NCBI GenBank assembly: GCA_905250125.1
Contig: CAJNOL010000213.1
Span: forward strand, 124,001-188,000
DNA from: Rotaria sordida
Taxonomy: Eukaryota; Rotifera; Eurotatoria; Philodinida; Philodinidae
Direction of reading: 5' to 3'
Length of the DNA: 64,000 nt
Each line of letters opens with the position of its first letter. Position 1 is the first letter of the stretch. The position numbers and the translations under genes are program-made. This document shows positions 59,852 to 64,000 of the stretch, piece by piece. The notes under the pieces were generated by a model. It was not told the DNA's origin, made no database searches, and worked only from the letters and a program-made list of their open reading frames with translations.

Positions 59852-62146
59852 TAGATATTATTTGCATTCACAGAGATGTTTTTTTTTCTTACATACGGTC
59901 TCTATGTCTTCAAACAAGCACACAATTCAATGTATGTACTTTGTTTGCATGGTCACACTTTCGGTTTTTTTTCCGTTTTAGTAATGCGTTTTATATGTAC
60001 AGTACGAAAAAAAAATCACTGTCGACGACGATCACTGTAGAAATAAAGTAAGGAGAAGAGAAAAAAATGAGTAAAGTAACGATTTTGTTTTTTTTTATAG
60101 CAGCTGCTGCAGCTTCTTTTTTTTTCTTTGATAATAGTAAATAAATCTTTGCACGTTGTAATTTTTCTTTCACCTATATGCGTCAATGTTACAATAAGAC
60201 ATCACTCATTATTATAATGAGCACCTTTATATCTTCTTCTATAACAAATTAGTCATTTGTTTTTTTTCTTATTTTATTAGTAATCGTTTGTTTAATGTAG
60301 GCGTTTGTGGTGGCGTCATTGATTATGTAAAGGACAGACGAGATCTTATTTAAATCTATCATTAAGTATATTACAAGGAAAAACAAAAAGAAAAGGTTCA
60401 ATGTAATTATTTACCTTTTATTTTTATTCAACGCATCGGCTTGATCATTGATCAGTTTTCGATGACCATATGATCTAAAATTGAACAAAATAAAATCCAA
60501 TTGCCCCCTTCGTTTTTTTTTCTTCATCTCCTTCATACATAGTAAATACCCGAGAATAGACAGAACGCAAATATAATGATAATACGCTCTATGTTCTTTT
60601 TTTTTTCTTCTTCTTATTCGAGCACATGCTCATATTGCTTGTGTGCTCTTTGTATTACGAGATTTAATATTTGACATTGAATGTGTACAATTCCCTTGGA
60701 TTCTCTTTCGCTCTTTTTTTTTTAAAGCTAGATATCAATGAAAAAAATATGTTTGATAAAATATACGAGAAAGATCAAAGGAAGAGAAAAACTTGACAAT
60801 CGATATTCGTCACTTTTTTTGACAAAAAAAAAATATGACACACCCTTGCTCTTTCGTTAAATATGCGTCAGGAAAAAGAAAAGAATGAAGAATGAAAACG
60901 AGCTCAAATTCAATATGATAATGTCTATTGTCCCGACTGCAAACCTTGACCTTCTTTAAGCATAATATCATTTTTGTTGTATTCATAGCGGATGTTGCGT
61001 TACCTCGACAGATAGCAAACATACTTCTAAGAATAATAAACAAATCTAGAATATACATATTAGAAAAAAAAAACGAGCCAAGAGAGAAAAGAGAAAGAGA
61101 AACGTAATGGCCTCTAAATATCATCTTGACTATTGTTTTAATGAAGCACTTAGAAAAAAAAACTTTTGAAAAAATTAGTAAAAGTAGTAATCTATGAAAA
61201 ATAAATGTTCTAGAAGAAAAAAGTCAAATAAATTTTATATGATGCTATAGAAAGCATTAAATTAATTAAAAGGTTAGAATAGTAATACATTCTGAACATT
61301 AGAAATTTTACTTTTGAAACATTTTATTGGTAGTAAATTTGTACGAATATATCGTACATAGAGAATAGGAGATGTCACTATTGAACAGTTTAAAAATCAA
61401 GTATTGATTTAATAAAACTTTCTATTAAGAAGTTTCAATCGAATAAAACAATAAATCATTCTTCTCTAACGCTTCGATTGACGTTTTCCTTCTATTCTCA
61501 CATACTACACAACACAAATCAATTAAATTGCAACTACGGATGAATAGTGAACAAAAAAATTCTTTTACATTTATCACTCGAAAATTTCCCAATTTTTTCA
61601 TTATGTTCCATATTCATGTAAGGTTTAAATCTAAAAAATCAGTATACGTATTATAATTCCTTCTCAATTTGTTGTTTATGTATTCAAAAAAAAAACATTT
61701 ATTCGAATATTCGCCAGTTTTTTTATGAAACTCACACATATTTTCGAAGAAAATAGTGACTGTAACTTTAAATTTGAGACTTCTGCAGCTACTTCCTAGT
61801 TCTAACAACAGGAGGAAGGGAAACTAACGATTATTGGGTACATTTTCCTAGCAACGGAAAAAGATGCATCAGTAACAACAGTGCTTAGATCATTCTGAAA
61901 CTTCCTAGAATCTTCCAAAATATTCTATGTATCTAAGACTTCTACTGTAGATTCTAACTATTAGTTTAAATATTTCGGATGTTGTGTTTTAATGCAACGA
62001 AAGAATCATAGTGCAAGTATCAATCAGTAGAGTGTTGGTATTATTGATCTAGGAGTATCAGAATAAGATAGACGTAGAAAAGTATGAACTAATTGTATTT
62101 TTTTTTGCAACTCTTGTCTATTTATTATTTCATATGGTCAGTTGAT
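59852..62146. other. Intergenic region between CFAP251-like and kinase genes (2.3 kb)
   Basis: Upstream region of the kinase and 3' flank of the CFAP251-like gene. Poly-T/A rich; the ORFs at 60810-61124 and 61614-61808 have no family signature. No RNA gene or repeat of note seen. Confidence 0.5.
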
Positions 62147-63730
62147 TTAGTCTTTAAAAGTTTCGTTCAAAGATGAAGTTCTATGAGATGAAACATCAAT
62201 TTTCATCTTCGGTGAAAGAAGATGAATGAATCCATCAAGATCAAATTCATTTGGTAAAGTATCGATTGTATTCATTTGTTCATTAAAAATATCAAGAGTT
62301 CTAAAAGCTTCATGAAGTTCATCTAAAAGAAAAAGAAAATCATATTGATCTTGCATTTTTATTATTATTAATTAAGTTAATCAATACTAACCTAGTGTCA
62401 TTTTCTCACCATCTGTCATCTGTAACGATATATAGCAAGATATATTATAGCAAAAAAAAAAGTTATTAATACGTACGAGAGTTTGTATAAGTGAATGAAT
62501 ATTAATTTTAGAATTTTTTGATGATTTATATACATCAAAAACTGATTTAAGTATATTATAAATCGATGTTTGAAGAGTATTATTAGCAAAATGATTATAA
62601 TAAATTCGAATTGTTTCATAAAAATCAATTTTGATTTTATATGGATCAAGAATATTTTTCTTAAAACATTGTTCATCATATAATTCTTGTATTTGACGTT
62701 CAGATATATAAATACCAAGTGTACGAATAAAATCTGTAATTAATGGTAATGAAATAACTTGTTCAATTGTTAAATTACTTGCATCTTGTAATTGAATATA
62801 ATAAAATAATGATTGAAATTGTTTTAATTCTAAATTTGATTCTAATGTTTTATTTTCTAAAGATTTTTCCATTGAAATTATATCAAATTTCCATATAAAT
62901 ATACAATTATCTTTTTCACCACAAGAAATTAAAAGATTATGACATGATGTCACATCAAATAAACGTACACCAGTTGGATGAGCTAAAATCATATCATATT
63001 CATTTGGATGACCTGTTCCAGGTAATTGCATTACACCAATTTTATTTAATGTTCGATAAGCAAGATAAGATCTATTAAGAATATCTTCACAATTATTTAA
63101 CCAGACTTTTATCTGAATAGAAAAAAAAAAAAAAATTGTTTTTTTTTTTTGCCATAAAATGACAACAAATAAATATCTTTTTACTTGTTGAAATGAAGAA
63201 TCTATTGCTTGAACCGTATGTCGACATTTTTTTGAATTAATATCAAAAAATTTTATTCGACCATTATTAATTGAACATATTAAATAATCAGTTTTTGCAT
63301 CAATAGAATAAAGAACTAAAGATGATATATATGATGGATATTCAACAAGATTTATTTGAGATTGTATTATAAATGGATATTGTCGTTGATAATCAATACA
63401 ATATTCAATAAGATACCCATCACTATTACAAGAAAATAATCGTTGTTTTTTTGTATATCGATCTTCTGTAAATAATATTGCAGTTATATTACTAAAATGA
63501 TTCATACAATGACCATGATTATGATAAATATGAGATTTTTGTTCATCTTGAACATAAAGTGTAATATTCTTTTACAAAAGATTAGATATTTATTAATGAT
63601 GAATGAATAAAACTTACTGTATCAAGACTAACAGCAGCTAGAAAAATTGTATTTGGAGAAAATTGAAGAAAAGTTATCGATGATTGAGAATTATATAATG
63701 GACGATTGTTAATTGGATTATATGTAGCAG
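62147..63730 (-). CDS. CFAP251: CFAP251/WDR66-like cilia protein, C-terminal part (5' end beyond the window)
   Basis: Minus-strand exons 63730-63618 (entered with an acceptor TTTATAG, so more lies upstream), 63568-63185, 63112-62477, 62419-62392, 62322-62147; phases close on a TAA at 62149-62147. 444 residues are visible. WD-repeat blades: [90 protein letters not shown]. Then a C-terminal region [40 protein letters not shown] and the EF-hand-like [17 protein letters not shown], which is the order seen in CFAP251/WDR66. That protein belongs to the calmodulin- and spoke-associated complex at the base of radial spoke 3 in motile cilia. Another ciliary WD/EF-hand protein is the main alternative. 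Confidence 0.75.
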
Positions 63731-64000
63731 CTATAAATCAAGGATTAATTTTCAGAATTTATTGAAAAATCTTTTTTTTTTGTATCTTTTTATGGAAGCT
63801 AGTCTGATTAAGTTCTCTATATGCACAATGTTTCAGACCAAAATTCGAGAATATGAGTTTTCCGAAAACCTGTGACCCCTAGAAAAAAAATTCGATAGCG
63901 CAGTCAAATATCAATAGGTACTCAAATCCTTTGAGGATTTTTATTAGGACATTATGTAGTGTCTATAGACAAAAAAAAAATCATTGAAATCAGAAGGAGA
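63731..64000 (-). other. Intron of the CFAP251-like gene, running off the window
   Basis: Upstream of the acceptor at 63732-63731. It includes a TTTTTTTT-rich polypyrimidine-like tract and no recognisable exon before the window ends. Confidence 0.5.

Overview
This is a eukaryotic, AT-rich nuclear window with small phase-consistent introns (many 50-75 bp, a few of 0.7-1.7 kb). The genes are animal genes. A bdelloid rotifer is the best guess, for three reasons: compact introns, a decayed copy of an F-box/LRR-like family I associate with bdelloids, and an interstitial tract of TGTGGG-type repeats, the motif reported for bdelloid telomeres. The phylum-level call is inference; the gene identities below rest on motifs read from spliced translations.

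Layout. 1-2918 (+): 3' part, or all, of an unrecognised coiled-coil/Ser-rich protein gene. 6478-15273 (+): a ten-exon gene for an unrecognised ~1193-residue low-complexity protein with a few conserved-looking blocks. 15.3-24.9 kb: gene-poor island holding large inverted repeats, a GT-rich telomere-like tract, a dead mariner/Tc1-type transposase and a dead F-box-like gene. 24950-29779 (-): RBM5/RBM10-type splicing factor (RRM1, RanBP2 finger, RRM2, OCRE, C2H2, G-patch). 30438-47928 (+): complete L-type (Cav1) calcium channel alpha1 subunit, 41 coding exons used per transcript plus one extra, mutually exclusive EF-hand exon. 51309-53086 (+): small heat-shock protein with three alpha-crystallin domains. 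55688-56586 (-): Tim23. 57007-59518, with a possible N-terminal exon to 59851 (-): Src/Frk-type tyrosine kinase. 62147-63730 and beyond (-): C-terminal part of a CFAP251/WDR66-like ciliary protein, running off the window.

Relations. RBM5 and Cav1 are divergent across about 660 bp. Cav1 and the sHSP are in tandem. The sHSP and Tim23 converge. Tim23, the kinase and CFAP251 share the minus strand; the kinase and Tim23 lie only about 420 bp apart, and each has a 3' splice-site-like sequence exactly 6 nt upstream of its ATG, which could be spliced-leader acceptors.

The longest introns repeatedly carry imperfect palindromes of 0.5-0.9 kb (foldback/MITE-like). The strongest biological observation is the tandem pair of 97-bp exons in Cav1, at the position that in vertebrate Cav2 channels carries mutually exclusive exons 37a/37b. 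No rRNA, tRNA, CRISPR array or prokaryotic feature was seen.
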